A DNA stretch of 55,593 nucleotides from a bacterium UBP11_UBA4055 (GTDB taxonomy: Bacteria; UBA4055): assembly GCA_002382735.1 (NCBI GenBank), contig DFZN01000030.1:1-55593 (forward strand), written 5' to 3'. Numbering within the stretch: the first letter of the stretch is position 1; each line of letters starts with the position of its first letter. Both the position numbers and the translations under genes were made by a program. The notes under the pieces were generated by a model, which saw nothing but the letters and a program-made list of their open reading frames with translations, was not told where the DNA came from and ran no database searches. Positions 8,566-16,668 of the stretch are shown in pieces.

Positions 8566-9830
8566 AGTTCGTACTCGGATACATCGTCAATTCTAATATT
8601 ATAAAACTCCCCGGCTGTCAGTTCGGATGGAATAATTACTTCGTTATCAACATCAGGAGCGTCCCTGTATGTTCTTCCGTATGATGTTCCCGATTCGCAA
8701 CGGTCGATAAGCACCCTCTGGACAGTCCCGGTCAGTTCGAGATTTTTTTCGTACGATATCTCTCTCTGCAGATCGATTATTTCACCCGCCCGTTTAACAG
8801 CGGTCATTTTTGATACCTGTCCATCCATTCCGAACGCCGGTGTGCCTTCCTCTCTTGAATACGGGAAAACGCCGAGCCTGTCAAAGCGGATCTCTGAAAT
8901 ATGTTCTTTCATGGAGTTGAAGATTTTTCTGCTTTCACCGGGAAATCCCGCTATGATCGATGTCCTTACAGCTATATCAGGAATGATCTCACGAATCATT
9001 TTTACATTTGAAATGATCTTTTCAGTAGAATCTCCCCTTTTCATCATTCTAAGTATCGCCGTTTCTGTATGCTGTACGGGAAAATCTAAATAATTACAAA
9101 TATTATCGTGGGCTGCAACAGTCTCAATAAAATCTTTCTTTACAACAGGCGGATGGGTATAAAGAAGTCTTATCCACCTTTCATCTCCGCACAGTCCGGA
9201 CAATTCTTTCAAAAGCTCATTTATACCCGACCTGATCTTAATATCCTTTCCGTATGAACTTATCTCCTGCCCCACGAGAATTATCTCTTTTACCCGGCCT
9301 CCTGAAAGAAGTGTTTCTGTCTCCTCCATTATAGAACTTATGCTTCTTGACCTGTACCTGCCTCTTATCCCCGGTATGGCGCAATATGAGCATTTATGGT
9401 CGCAGCCGTCAGATATTTTTATATAAGCTATGTGATCGTGCTCAAGAGCTATTCTTGAACAGAAAGGATTTTTTGGATCCGAGTGTCCAACATCTAAAGC
9501 ATCAGCGATCTTCTGAACTTCTCCGAGTCTGAAAAAACCGTCAGCCTCCTTGAATTCTTTCTTGAGCTCTTTGAAATAACGCTGGATCAGACAGCCTGTT
9601 AAGAAAACTTTTTTAAACTTACCGTTCTTCTTATCCTCGATCGCGTTGAGAACTGCATCGATCGATTCCTTTTTGGCGTCACCGATAAACCCGCATGTGT
9701 TGATCAGTACGGCTTCGCCGCTTTCAAAATCAGGAGAAATTTCGTACTTATCAGAAAGTGCGCCTGCTATCACTTCGCTGTCAACAAGATTCTTGTCGCA
9801 GCCGAGCGTTATTATTTTAATTCTTTTCAT
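8526..9830 (-). CDS. rimO: Ribosomal protein S12 methylthiotransferase RimO
   Basis: Adds a methylthio group to an aspartate of ribosomal protein uS12. The N-terminal UPF0004 domain has LGCDKN and NTCGFI cysteines. The radical SAM domain carries CDHKCSYC near residue 150, and a TRAM domain forms the C-terminus (VDNEVIIPS...YNIRIDDVSEYELYG). The start is placed at the ATG of MKRIKIITLGC (434 codons). An upstream in-frame ATG at 9848 lies inside a strong hairpin and is unlikely. The 3' end overlaps the convergent lipoprotein gene by 40 bp. RimO is favoured over MiaB from the S12-type C-terminus and the overall pattern. Confidence 0.92.
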   Translation of the reverse strand: MKRIKIITLGCDKNLVDSEVIAGALSDKYEISPDFESGEAVLINTCGFIGDAKKESIDAVLNAIEDKKNGKFKKVFLTGCLIQRYFKELKKEFKEADGFFRLGEVQKIADALDVGHSDPKNPFCSRIALEHDHIAYIKISDGCDHKCSYCAIPGIRGRYRSRSISSIMEETETLLSGGRVKEIILVGQEISSYGKDIKIRSGINELLKELSGLCGDERWIRLLYTHPPVVKKDFIETVAAHDNICNYLDFPVQHTETAILRMMKRGDSTEKIISNVKMIREIIPDIAVRTSIIAGFPGESRKIFNSMKEHISEIRFDRLGVFPYSREEGTPAFGMDGQVSKMTAVKRAGEIIDLQREISYEKNLELTGTVQRVLIDRCESGTSYGRTYRDAPDVDNEVIIPSELTAGEFYNIRIDDVSEYELYGANLTERTFPS

Positions 9831-9839
9831 TACATCAAA

Positions 9840-9859
9840 GAGGCGCATTTCTGCGCCTC
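9840..9859 (-). terminator. Hairpin between the decarboxylase gene and rimO
   Basis: Perfect 8-bp stem GAGGCGCA/TGCGCCTC with a GAAA tetraloop on the minus strand, 8 bp after the decarboxylase stop. Only a short T run (TTTGATG) follows, so it may be a partial terminator or an mRNA-processing/stability hairpin between cotranscribed genes. Confidence 0.6.
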
Positions 9860-9866
9860 TTCCTTA

Positions 9867-11024
9867 TTATTTCAGGTAGTATGTTTGCAACGGCGGGAAC
9901 CCGTTGAATTCTACGGCGCTGTAACTGGAAGTGTAAGCGCCGGTAGTCAGCCAGTAGAGCCTGTCCCCTATCGCGAGGTTCAGAGGAAATTTATATGTAG
10001 TATTCTCATACATTATATCCTGACTGTCGCAGGTAGGTCCCGCAAGAATGACCTCTTCGGTCTCGCCTTTCTTCTCGCTGTAAACAGGATACTTTATCGA
10101 TTCGTCGAGAGTTTCGATAAGACCGCTGAACTTACCCACATCAGTGTAAACCCATCTGACCAGAGCTGTTCTTGCCTTCCTTGAGATCAGAACGACTTCG
10201 CTCACCAGAACGCCGGACTCTCCCACCATCGATCTTCCCGGCTCCAAAATTATTTCAGGGAGCTTTTCGCTGAAATCTTCCTTTAAGTATCTGGTTATCT
10301 CTCTTGCGTAGACATCAATCGTGTTTGTCTTGGCTCTGTAATTGGCAGGAAAACCGCCTCCCATATTTATCATTTTAAGTTCGATATTCTCATGCTCGCT
10401 CAGCCAGTCGAATATGTATTTTACCTTTGAAATTGCAGAGTCCCATGCCCCGATGTCGTGCTGCTGGGAACCTACATGAAAAGAAATACCATAAGGCTCA
10501 AGCCCAAGTCTTGAAGCTAATATCACAAGATCAATTATCATATCAGGATGACATCCGAATTTTCTGCTCAGCGGCCAGTCTGCCGTTTCCGAACTTTCAG
10601 TCAGTATCCTGAAAAACACTTTAGATTTCGGGGCCACGACCGCAATATTTCGCAGGTCGCTTTCGCTGTCGGTCGCGAACATCCTTATACCCTTATTGTA
10701 CGCGTATTTAACATGTTCGGCTTTCTTTATTGTATTGCCATAACTTATCCTTTCAGGTTCGACATCGAGTGCAAGTACTTTATCCAGCTCATATATTGAA
10801 GCTACATCAAAATTCGATCCGAGGTCTCTCAAAACTTCTATCACTTCGTTGCCGGGGTTAGCCTTTACGGCATAATACTGTTTTGCGTAAGGAAAAAGTT
10901 TCTGCAGACTATTGTATTTCTTTTTTATTTTGTCCAGATCTACTACAAGGAACGGAGTTTCATGTTTGTCGGCAAAGTTCTTAATCTTATTCCATTCTTT
11001 ATGTGTCATGTAGTCAAAGATCAT
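9867..11024 (-). CDS. Ornithine-type decarboxylase, PLP fold type III
   Basis: 385 residues, alanine-racemase fold. AVKANP carries the PLP lysine near residue 53. HVGSQ, GGGFP (phosphate loop), EPGRSMV and GPTCDSQD are the ODC/DAPDC family landmarks, with the catalytic cysteine in CDS. The ODC-like segments SYGNTIKK and WPLSRKFGC favour ornithine (or ornithine/lysine) over diaminopimelate decarboxylase, giving putrescine for polyamines. The start is the ATG of MIFDY with AGGAGG 5 nt upstream; an in-frame GTG two codons earlier overlaps that site. A candidate promoter (TTGTGA-17-TATCAT) lies upstream. A spermidine-synthase-like fusion protein is encoded at 52743-55184. Confidence 0.88.
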   Translation of the reverse strand: MIFDYMTHKEWNKIKNFADKHETPFLVVDLDKIKKKYNSLQKLFPYAKQYYAVKANPGNEVIEVLRDLGSNFDVASIYELDKVLALDVEPERISYGNTIKKAEHVKYAYNKGIRMFATDSESDLRNIAVVAPKSKVFFRILTESSETADWPLSRKFGCHPDMIIDLVILASRLGLEPYGISFHVGSQQHDIGAWDSAISKVKYIFDWLSEHENIELKMINMGGGFPANYRAKTNTIDVYAREITRYLKEDFSEKLPEIILEPGRSMVGESGVLVSEVVLISRKARTALVRWVYTDVGKFSGLIETLDESIKYPVYSEKKGETEEVILAGPTCDSQDIMYENTTYKFPLNLAIGDRLYWLTTGAYTSSYSAVEFNGFPPLQTYYLK

Positions 11025-11161
11025 CGTCACCTCCTGGTTTTTGCGGAATGATAATACTTATTTAATTGTATCACAACATTTATTTCGACTTTTTTTTACT
11101 GTCAGTTCACGAATAAAATAATTATATTCTTTAACTGTTGTAAATAACACGGAGATTTGAA

Positions 11162-11833
11162 ATTACAGAAAATAAAATTGTCATAGAAACTGACGCCTAC
11201 AGAGCATTTCTGTTCGATATGGACGGACTTCTTTTAGATACGGAAAGATTATGCTGGGAATGTTTCATTAATGCCTGCAATAAATTCGGTTATCAGCCTG
11301 ATTTTAATATTTACAAAGATTGTATCGGAAGAAAAGCTGAAGAAGGTGATCTTATACTTTCGGAGGGATACAAAAACCTGATTCCCTATTATGAGGTAAA
11401 GAATATCTGGAACGATCTATATGCCTGTGTTATCGAAACAGAAAATATTCCCCTGAAGGCCGGTGTTTACGAATTTTTGGAAAATATCTCCGGGATGAAA
11501 AAAAGAATGGCGGTCGTAACTTCGACCGGAATAAAAACAGCATCAAAAAAACTTACTTCCGCCGGTATAATAGATTTCTTTGAATTCGTAATGAGCGGTG
11601 ACCGTGCGGAAAACTCAAAACCTCATCCCGAGATTTATCTGAAAGCTGCGGATCAACTTTCAATCAGACCCTCTGAATGTATAGTTTTTGAAGATTCGGA
11701 CAACGGTGTAAGAGCGGCTCACAGTGCAGGTATGGAAGTCATACAGATCCCTGACATATCTGAACCTTCACGCGGGGTAGTGGAACTCGGCCACATGATA
11801 ACTTCTTCTTTCAAGAATATATTACTTAAATAA
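11162..11833 (+). CDS. HAD-superfamily hydrolase (beta-phosphoglucomutase/phosphatase-like), non-AUG start
   Basis: The protein has the HAD motifs FDMDGLLLDTE (nucleophile and acid aspartates), a motif II threonine in VVTSTG, motif III lysine in SKPHPEIY and motif IV EDSDNG, with a cap domain between. The first ATG (11219) falls after the nucleophile aspartate, so translation must begin upstream. Between the in-frame stop at 11141 and that ATG no ATG, GTG or TTG is in frame. The best candidate is ATT at 11162, 7 nt after GGAG. This gives 223 residues, a normal HAD length. The substrate (sugar phosphate or nucleotide) cannot be told. A shared terminator follows. Confidence 0.82.
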   Translation: MTENKIVIETDAYRAFLFDMDGLLLDTERLCWECFINACNKFGYQPDFNIYKDCIGRKAEEGDLILSEGYKNLIPYYEVKNIWNDLYACVIETENIPLKAGVYEFLENISGMKKRMAVVTSTGIKTASKKLTSAGIIDFFEFVMSGDRAENSKPHPEIYLKAADQLSIRPSECIVFEDSDNGVRAAHSAGMEVIQIPDISEPSRGVVELGHMITSSFKNILLK

Positions 11834-11860
11834 AAAAAGCGGGAAAATCCCGCTTTTAAC
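11834..11860. terminator. Bidirectional terminator between HAD gene and the trpS/HU operon
   Basis: Perfect 9-bp stem AAAGCGGGA/TCCCGCTTT with a 3-nt loop. On the minus strand it is followed by seven Ts (strong). On the plus strand only by TTTT (weaker). Confidence 0.85.
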
Positions 11861-11950
11861 TTATTTCTTTTTATGCCTGTTTTTTCTCAGTCTTTTTTTT
11901 CTTTTGTGAGTATTGATCTTATGTTTCTTTCTTTTTTTACCGCTCGGCAT
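11861..11950 (-). CDS. COX24/AURKAIP1-like small basic ribosomal protein (bS22-type)
   Basis: 29 residues, starting MPSGKKRKKHK and ending RLRKNRHKKK; about two thirds are lysine, arginine or histidine. AAAGGAGG lies 6 nt before the ATG, and a terminator follows the stop directly. The sequence matches the short AURKAIP1/COX24-domain proteins of bacteria. Actinobacterial members are ribosomal protein bS22 in the small subunit, and mitochondrial relatives are mS38. It is the last gene of the apbE-pyrK-trpS-phosphomutase-HU operon, 18 bp after the HU-like stop. It is easily missed by gene callers because of its size. Confidence 0.85.
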   Translation of the reverse strand: MPSGKKRKKHKINTHKRKKRLRKNRHKKK

Positions 11951-11968
11951 CTGCTTCCTCCTTTATAT

Positions 11969-12283
11969 TTACTTTTTATTTCTGTTTACTTTGTCTTTCA
12001 GGCTTTTTACCGCCTTGAATACGGGAACGCGTTTTTCAGGTATCTCCAGTTTTTCTCTTCCTTTTGGTTTATATGCGATCCTCGCAGCTCTTTCAGCCAC
12101 CTTGAAAGTTCCGAACCCTCTGAGTTCGATAACGAAATCATCTTTAAGGCTGTCTTTGATCACTTCGATCATATTATTGATCACGCTTCCTGTTTCTTTG
12201 TAGGAAAGCCCGGTTATCACATGTACCTTTCTGATGATCTCGAATTTTGTCATCTTCTTCACTTCTTTTTTTTGTTTTTCCAC
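11969..12283 (-). CDS. HU/IHF-like DNA-binding protein, internal start within the mutase frame
   Basis: The HU fold is clear: MTKFEIIRKV, a helical pair, ELRGFGTFKVAERAAR, and KVPVF-like RVPVFKAVKSLKDKVN. Its flexible arm is unusual, having KPKGREKLEIPE where HU has RNPxTG. A GTG at 12283 is preceded by AAAGGAG with 6-nt spacing, and an ATG at 12253 is the usual HU start (94 residues). Both are in frame with the mutase. The same ribosome-binding site also serves an overlapping out-of-frame ATG that encodes only eight codons (12285-12259, stop TGA 5 nt before the HU ATG). HU could therefore be made separately by internal initiation. Confidence 0.7.
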   Translation of the reverse strand: MEKQKKEVKKMTKFEIIRKVHVITGLSYKETGSVINNMIEVIKDSLKDDFVIELRGFGTFKVAERAARIAYKPKGREKLEIPEKRVPVFKAVKSLKDKVNRNKK

Positions 12284-13693
12284 ATTAAACTCCTTTCTGT
12301 GTTTTATTATAATGTTTTTAACAGATCTCTTCTCTATCTCCTTAAGTTTATCCTGCATCAATTTCATTATCTCTTCCAGTCTTTCCTGCGACTGAGCCTC
12401 ATACCTCTGAACAAGTGCCGGTTGAGTATTTGAAGCTCTGATAAGCCCGAAACCGTCGTCAAAGATAACTCTGACACCGTCAACATCGACAACATTGTAT
12501 CCTTCTGACTTGAAGAATTCAGTTACTTTTCTGACTATATCGAATTTCTTATTATCATCGCTGTCGAGCCTAATTTCGGGTGTCATGATAGTCTTAGGCA
12601 CATCAGCAAGAAGCCCTGTTACAGTCTTATCTGTGCGGGATAATATTTCAAGAAGCCTGAGAGATGCGTACAGCGCATCGTCGTGACCAAAGAATCTGTC
12701 CTTAAAGAAAATATGGCCGCTGACCTCTCCTCCAAGCTCAGCCTTAGTTTCTTTCATTTTTGCTTTTATCAGCGAATGACCGGCCTTCCACATTATACCG
12801 TTACCGCCGAATTTCTTTATTGAATCATATAGTGTTTGTGAACATTTTACTTCACCAACGATCGTCGCTCCGGGTTTTCTTGAAAGGATTTCTTTCGAGA
12901 ATATCAGCATCAGATGATCACCGAAAAGCATATTTCCCTGCTCTGTTACAACTCCGATCCTGTCAGCATCGCCGTCATATCCTATACCGAGGTCGGCTTT
13001 GATCTCTTTAACTTTTGCGATAAGATCGACCATATATTTTGGAACAGTAGGGTCCGGATGGTGATTAGGGAATGTCCCGTCAGGTTTCGTATAAAGTTCT
13101 GTAACTTCGTGCCCGAAATGTCTGAATATTTCAGCGGCGATCTCTCCACCTGTTCCATTCCCTCCGTCAATAACAATTTTTAGACTTCTGTCGCCCATAG
13201 AAATATTTTTCTTCAAATAATCCAGATAATCTTCTTTGACAGAGACAGTTTTAAGTGTTCCCGCAGGAGTATCGGGGTTTCTTGTCACAAGATCATTCCT
13301 GATGATTAGATCCTTTAAATACTGTATCTTCTCGCCGTATATGGCATGATCCTTTGTTATCATTTTAAAGCCGTTCATGTCGGAAGGATTGTGCGATCCT
13401 GTGATCATTACGGCAGAATCAGATCCGTAATTTATCTGCGCAAAGTAAAGCATAGGGGTAGTGCACTGACCGATCGAGATCACATCTACGCCGCAGTCCC
13501 TGAGGGTATTTGCGAAGGTCGAGAAGAGAAAATCAGCCGAAAGTCTTGCATCAAATCCCACTACGCAGTTTTTAAATCCTTCTCTAACAAGCATCGTGGA
13601 AAACGCTTTGGCGATCTTGATCACAGTGTCGGCCGTAAAATCGGTCGCTACAACACCTCTGATATCGTATTCCCTAAAAATATTTTCGTTCAT
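11969..13693 (-). CDS. Phosphomannomutase/phosphoglucomutase in one frame with a C-terminal HU-like domain
   Basis: Residues ~1-460 are an alpha-D-phosphohexomutase: TGSHNP holds the catalytic serine near residue 97, GYDGDADRIG binds the metal near 235, and GEVSGH is the sugar loop. They interconvert hexose 6- and 1-phosphates for nucleotide sugars. The frame continues without a stop into an HU/IHF-like domain (last ~95 residues). The start is ATG with GGAGGAG 4 nt upstream; an ATG four codons earlier lies in that site. Phosphohexomutases normally end near residue 455-470. This is therefore either a true fusion or two cistrons that lost the stop between them (see the internal HU entry). Third in an operon after trpS. 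Confidence 0.85.
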   Translation of the reverse strand: MNENIFREYDIRGVVATDFTADTVIKIAKAFSTMLVREGFKNCVVGFDARLSADFLFSTFANTLRDCGVDVISIGQCTTPMLYFAQINYGSDSAVMITGSHNPSDMNGFKMITKDHAIYGEKIQYLKDLIIRNDLVTRNPDTPAGTLKTVSVKEDYLDYLKKNISMGDRSLKIVIDGGNGTGGEIAAEIFRHFGHEVTELYTKPDGTFPNHHPDPTVPKYMVDLIAKVKEIKADLGIGYDGDADRIGVVTEQGNMLFGDHLMLIFSKEILSRKPGATIVGEVKCSQTLYDSIKKFGGNGIMWKAGHSLIKAKMKETKAELGGEVSGHIFFKDRFFGHDDALYASLRLLEILSRTDKTVTGLLADVPKTIMTPEIRLDSDDNKKFDIVRKVTEFFKSEGYNVVDVDGVRVIFDDGFGLIRASNTQPALVQRYEAQSQERLEEIMKLMQDKLKEIEKRSVKNIIIKHRKEFNVEKQKKEVKKMTKFEIIRKVHVITGLSYKETGSVINNMIEVIKDSLKDDFVIELRGFGTFKVAERAARIAYKPKGREKLEIPEKRVPVFKAVKSLKDKVNRNKK

Positions 13694-13725
13694 AAGCTCC
13701 TCCATTCAGTATCATTCAGTATGTA

Positions 13726-14739
13726 TTATCTTGCAGATTGAACTAATCCTACTTTTTTATAAACCTTATTTAATATCCTGTATGCTTTTTCTTGGGCCGC
13801 AGCTGCATTTTTTTTCAGTACGGATTCAAGGTAGTCTTTATTTTTCATAAGCTCGTCATGTTTATTTTTGATCGGCGTAAGTCTTTCTACGACTATGTCT
13901 GCAAGGTCTTTTTTGAAATCAGCGTATCCTTTGCCGAGATATGATATTTCGATATCAGCGACCGGAGTGTCGGTCAGGCTGGAATATATCGTAAGAAGAT
14001 TCCTGATCCCGGCTTTTTCATCATCCTCTGAATAAAGTATCTCCTTTCCGGAATCTGTAACTGCGCTTCTGATCCTTTTTGCCGCAATTGAAGGCTCGTC
14101 TATAAGCGCTATCCTTCCCGATTCTCCCGAATCGGTCTTACCCATCTTTGCCAAAGGGTTCTGAAGGTCCATTATTCTTGCGCCCGATTTTGGAATTACA
14201 GGCTCAGGAACAATAAAAGTTTCCGAGTATCTGTGGTTGAATTTTATTGCTATATCCCTAGTAAGCTCCACATGCTGCTTCTGATCTTCGCCGACAGGAA
14301 CATAATCGGCGTTGTAAAGCAGAATATCCGATGCCATAAGTACCGGATAGGTGAAAAGTCCCGCGTTAATATTTGCGCCGGGCTTTGAGGACTTGTCCTT
14401 GAACTGTGTCATTCTGCCAAGCTCTCCGAGCCCGGTCATGCAGCCGAGTATCCATGAGAGTTCTGTATGTCCCGTAACATGAGACTGAATAAAAAGATTA
14501 CTCCTTTCCGGATCGAGACCGACAGCAATATACTGAGCGATGACCGATAATGTTTTATATCTGATCTCCTTTGGTTCCTGAGGTACCGTCAGCGCGTGGA
14601 GATCGGCCACCATGTAAAGTGTTTCATAATCATCCTGAAGCCTGATAAAATTCTTCATTGCTCCGATATAATTCCCGATAGTCAGCTGACCTGTCGGCTT
14701 AATTCCGCTAAGTATGACTTTCTTTTTCCCGTTTTCCAT
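13726..14739 (-). CDS. trpS: Tryptophanyl-tRNA synthetase
   Basis: 337 residues, class I synthetase of normal length. The HIGH-type signature is TGQLTIGNYIG near residue 16 and the KMSKS-type loop is KMGKTDSG near residue 193, a variant without the usual second serine. Other family blocks are LGWILGC-like LSWILGCMTG and VPVGEDQKQHVELTRD. It charges tRNA-Trp in the cytoplasm. It lies between pyrK and the phosphomutase in the minus-strand operon that starts at apbE. Confidence 0.95.
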   Translation of the reverse strand: MENGKKKVILSGIKPTGQLTIGNYIGAMKNFIRLQDDYETLYMVADLHALTVPQEPKEIRYKTLSVIAQYIAVGLDPERSNLFIQSHVTGHTELSWILGCMTGLGELGRMTQFKDKSSKPGANINAGLFTYPVLMASDILLYNADYVPVGEDQKQHVELTRDIAIKFNHRYSETFIVPEPVIPKSGARIMDLQNPLAKMGKTDSGESGRIALIDEPSIAAKRIRSAVTDSGKEILYSEDDEKAGIRNLLTIYSSLTDTPVADIEISYLGKGYADFKKDLADIVVERLTPIKNKHDELMKNKDYLESVLKKNAAAAQEKAYRILNKVYKKVGLVQSAR

Positions 14740-14759
14740 CTTTATGAAGTTTCCACAAT

Positions 14760-15566
14760 TTAAAATACTATCTGATCCGAGTAGAATACAGGACCGTCCT
14801 TACAAACCAGATAATAACCTTCGCCGGATCTTTTTTTAACCGCGCAACCCTGGCATACTCCCATCCCGCAGGCCATCGGCGTCTCAAGCGAGATCTGGCA
14901 TCTTACATTATTACGCTCAACGAATTCAGCGACGGATCTCATCATCGGATCAGGTCCTACGGCAAAAATATCGTAACTGTTTAAAGAGCCGATATTGCCT
15001 GAACCTAACTCATTTTTTAAGAGATCAAGAACATTGCCTTTAAATCCTGCCGAGCCGTCATCAGTTGAGCATATTATCACAGTGTTCTCTCTATTGTAAT
15101 GAACCGTATCGAAAAAATCGCCGGATGTTCTGTTGCCCCATAATATCGTCACCGGTATATTCATTCCATGAAAATGGTCGGCAAGTCTTTTAAGAGGCGC
15201 TATGCCCAAACCTCCCGCAATAAGAAGCTTTCTTTCAGCATTGCCGTCAATAAAACCGTTACCGAGAGGACCGAGAACATTTATTATTTTTTGGTTCTCA
15301 AGCATTCCGGCGAGCAGTTTTGTACCTCTTCCCACAACACTGAATATGAACTCGAACTCATTACCGTTTACTGAAGAAACGGCGAACGGCCTTCTGAGAA
15401 CGGGAGAATTGAATTCTTGTGAAACCTGGACATTTATAAACTGACCCGGAACGGACGATCCCATCTCGTTACCGGCGGAAAGGACTGCCGAATAGACATT
15501 TTCAGTTTCCCTTTTAAGCGATCTTATACTCGCAGATATTTCGTAATATCCTTTTCCTACTTCCAT
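14760..15566 (-). CDS. Dihydroorotate dehydrogenase electron-transfer subunit (PyrK-like)
   Basis: 268 residues. An FAD-binding ferredoxin-reductase barrel (RRPFAVSSV) and an NAD-binding half (LLIAGGLGIAPLKRL) are followed by a C-terminal [2Fe-2S] cysteine set CGMGVCQGC...C, the order found in PyrK. PyrK passes electrons from PyrD to NAD+ in pyrimidine synthesis. pyrD is not adjacent; the gene sits between apbE and trpS. A PyrK-like subunit of another flavoenzyme (e.g. glutamate synthase or sulfhydrogenase) is possible, but the short spacing and the cluster type favour PyrK. Confidence 0.82.
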   Translation of the reverse strand: MEVGKGYYEISASIRSLKRETENVYSAVLSAGNEMGSSVPGQFINVQVSQEFNSPVLRRPFAVSSVNGNEFEFIFSVVGRGTKLLAGMLENQKIINVLGPLGNGFIDGNAERKLLIAGGLGIAPLKRLADHFHGMNIPVTILWGNRTSGDFFDTVHYNRENTVIICSTDDGSAGFKGNVLDLLKNELGSGNIGSLNSYDIFAVGPDPMMRSVAEFVERNNVRCQISLETPMACGMGVCQGCAVKKRSGEGYYLVCKDGPVFYSDQIVF

Positions 15567-15570
15567 AATG

Positions 15571-16584
15571 CTATAAGCCGTATCCGACAGGTTTCTTATA
15601 ATTTTCCATATTTATTTCTTTCTTTTCAATTTTCTGTCCTTCACCGTAATAATAAATTAAAGCAGAGAGTTTGTTTTTCTCCAAAACATATTCTGCTTTC
15701 TCTCTTCCCATAGCGAAGGCTGCTGTTGCGAACGCATCGCTCAGATAGGTTTTTTCAGATATCACAGTTACCGAAATAATATCAGAAGTTCCGTATCCCG
15801 TGTACGGATTTATAATATGGCAGTATCTTTCCCCGTCAACTTCTATGTACTTCTCGTAGTCTCCCGATGTGGCCACGGCACCGCTGCAGACATATATCGT
15901 GTCTATTAGTTCATTTTCAATTCTGGGATGTTTAATGCCGATGTTTTTAGGCTCTTTCGATCTTACGATCAGATCTCCTCCCGCTTCCACTATGAAATCA
16001 TTGTAGCCTTCTGACAATAAATAATGTGCGACCGAATCAACGGCATAACCCTTTGCGATGCCGCCTAAACCGATCCTGCACCTTTTATCCGAAACAACGA
16101 ACGAGTCATTTTCGAAATTATAAAGATCAAGATCTGATATTTTCATAGTTTCTTTTAACAAATTTTCTACAGGTTTAACAGGTTCTTTCCCCATATAAAA
16201 TCCCCAGAGTTCAACAACCGGAAGTACAGCCACATTAAAGTACTTGTCGGTGTACTTGTAGAGGTTTCTTGATATCCTGATGATCTGCCTAAGTGAATTC
16301 GGGATCTCAGTTTTCACCATTGGTTCTGCTGAATTCATAAAACTTAAAGATGAAGTTTCGAGATAAGGATTCATCTCAGAATTAAAATATGAGAAGATGT
16401 CTCTCGAAGATGAAATCGCATCGGAAGTTCCTGAAGTATCGGACTTGTTAATACCGAACAGTGAAATGTTCACATCCGTAGAAAATTCAACGAACGATGA
16501 AGTTATCTTCACTTTTTCATCTGTTGTACAAGACACAAGAAAACATGTCAGTGCAGCATATTTTATAACATGCGTAATTTTCAT
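15571..16584 (-). CDS. FAD:protein FMN transferase (ApbE-like lipoprotein)
   Basis: 337 residues with lipobox FLVSC (lipidated Cys19). ApbE landmarks are present: LGGIAKGYAVD near residue 170, EAGGDL, and SDAFATAAFAMG near residue 285, which supplies metal-binding residues. The family attaches FMN to threonines of periplasmic or membrane redox proteins such as Nqr and Rnf subunits; none is in this window. It is first in the minus-strand operon. The predicted transcription start is immediately before the ATG and no ribosome-binding site is seen, so the mRNA may be leaderless. Confidence 0.9.
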   Translation of the reverse strand: MKITHVIKYAALTCFLVSCTTDEKVKITSSFVEFSTDVNISLFGINKSDTSGTSDAISSSRDIFSYFNSEMNPYLETSSLSFMNSAEPMVKTEIPNSLRQIIRISRNLYKYTDKYFNVAVLPVVELWGFYMGKEPVKPVENLLKETMKISDLDLYNFENDSFVVSDKRCRIGLGGIAKGYAVDSVAHYLLSEGYNDFIVEAGGDLIVRSKEPKNIGIKHPRIENELIDTIYVCSGAVATSGDYEKYIEVDGERYCHIINPYTGYGTSDIISVTVISEKTYLSDAFATAAFAMGREKAEYVLEKNKLSALIYYYGEGQKIEKKEINMENYKKPVGYGL

Positions 16585-16591
16585 CGCGGTA

Positions 16592-16620
16592 AAATTAGCA
16601 TTTTATCAACTTAAATGCAA
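16592..16620 (-). promoter_or_regulatory. Promoter of the apbE-pyrK-trpS operon
   Basis: TTGCAT (16620-16615), 17-bp spacer, TAATTT (16597-16592). Only 7 bp separate the -10 box from the apbE ATG, placing the start at about 16585. Confidence 0.6.
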
Positions 16621-16668
16621 GTGAAAATTCAAAATAATTATCAAATATGAAATACTATAATTAAAAAA

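Noticed and set aside
12259..12285. The 8-codon out-of-frame ORF at the mutase-HU junction as a gene
   Set aside because: It is too short and lysine-rich from the A tract to claim a product; only its possible role in coupling is noted.
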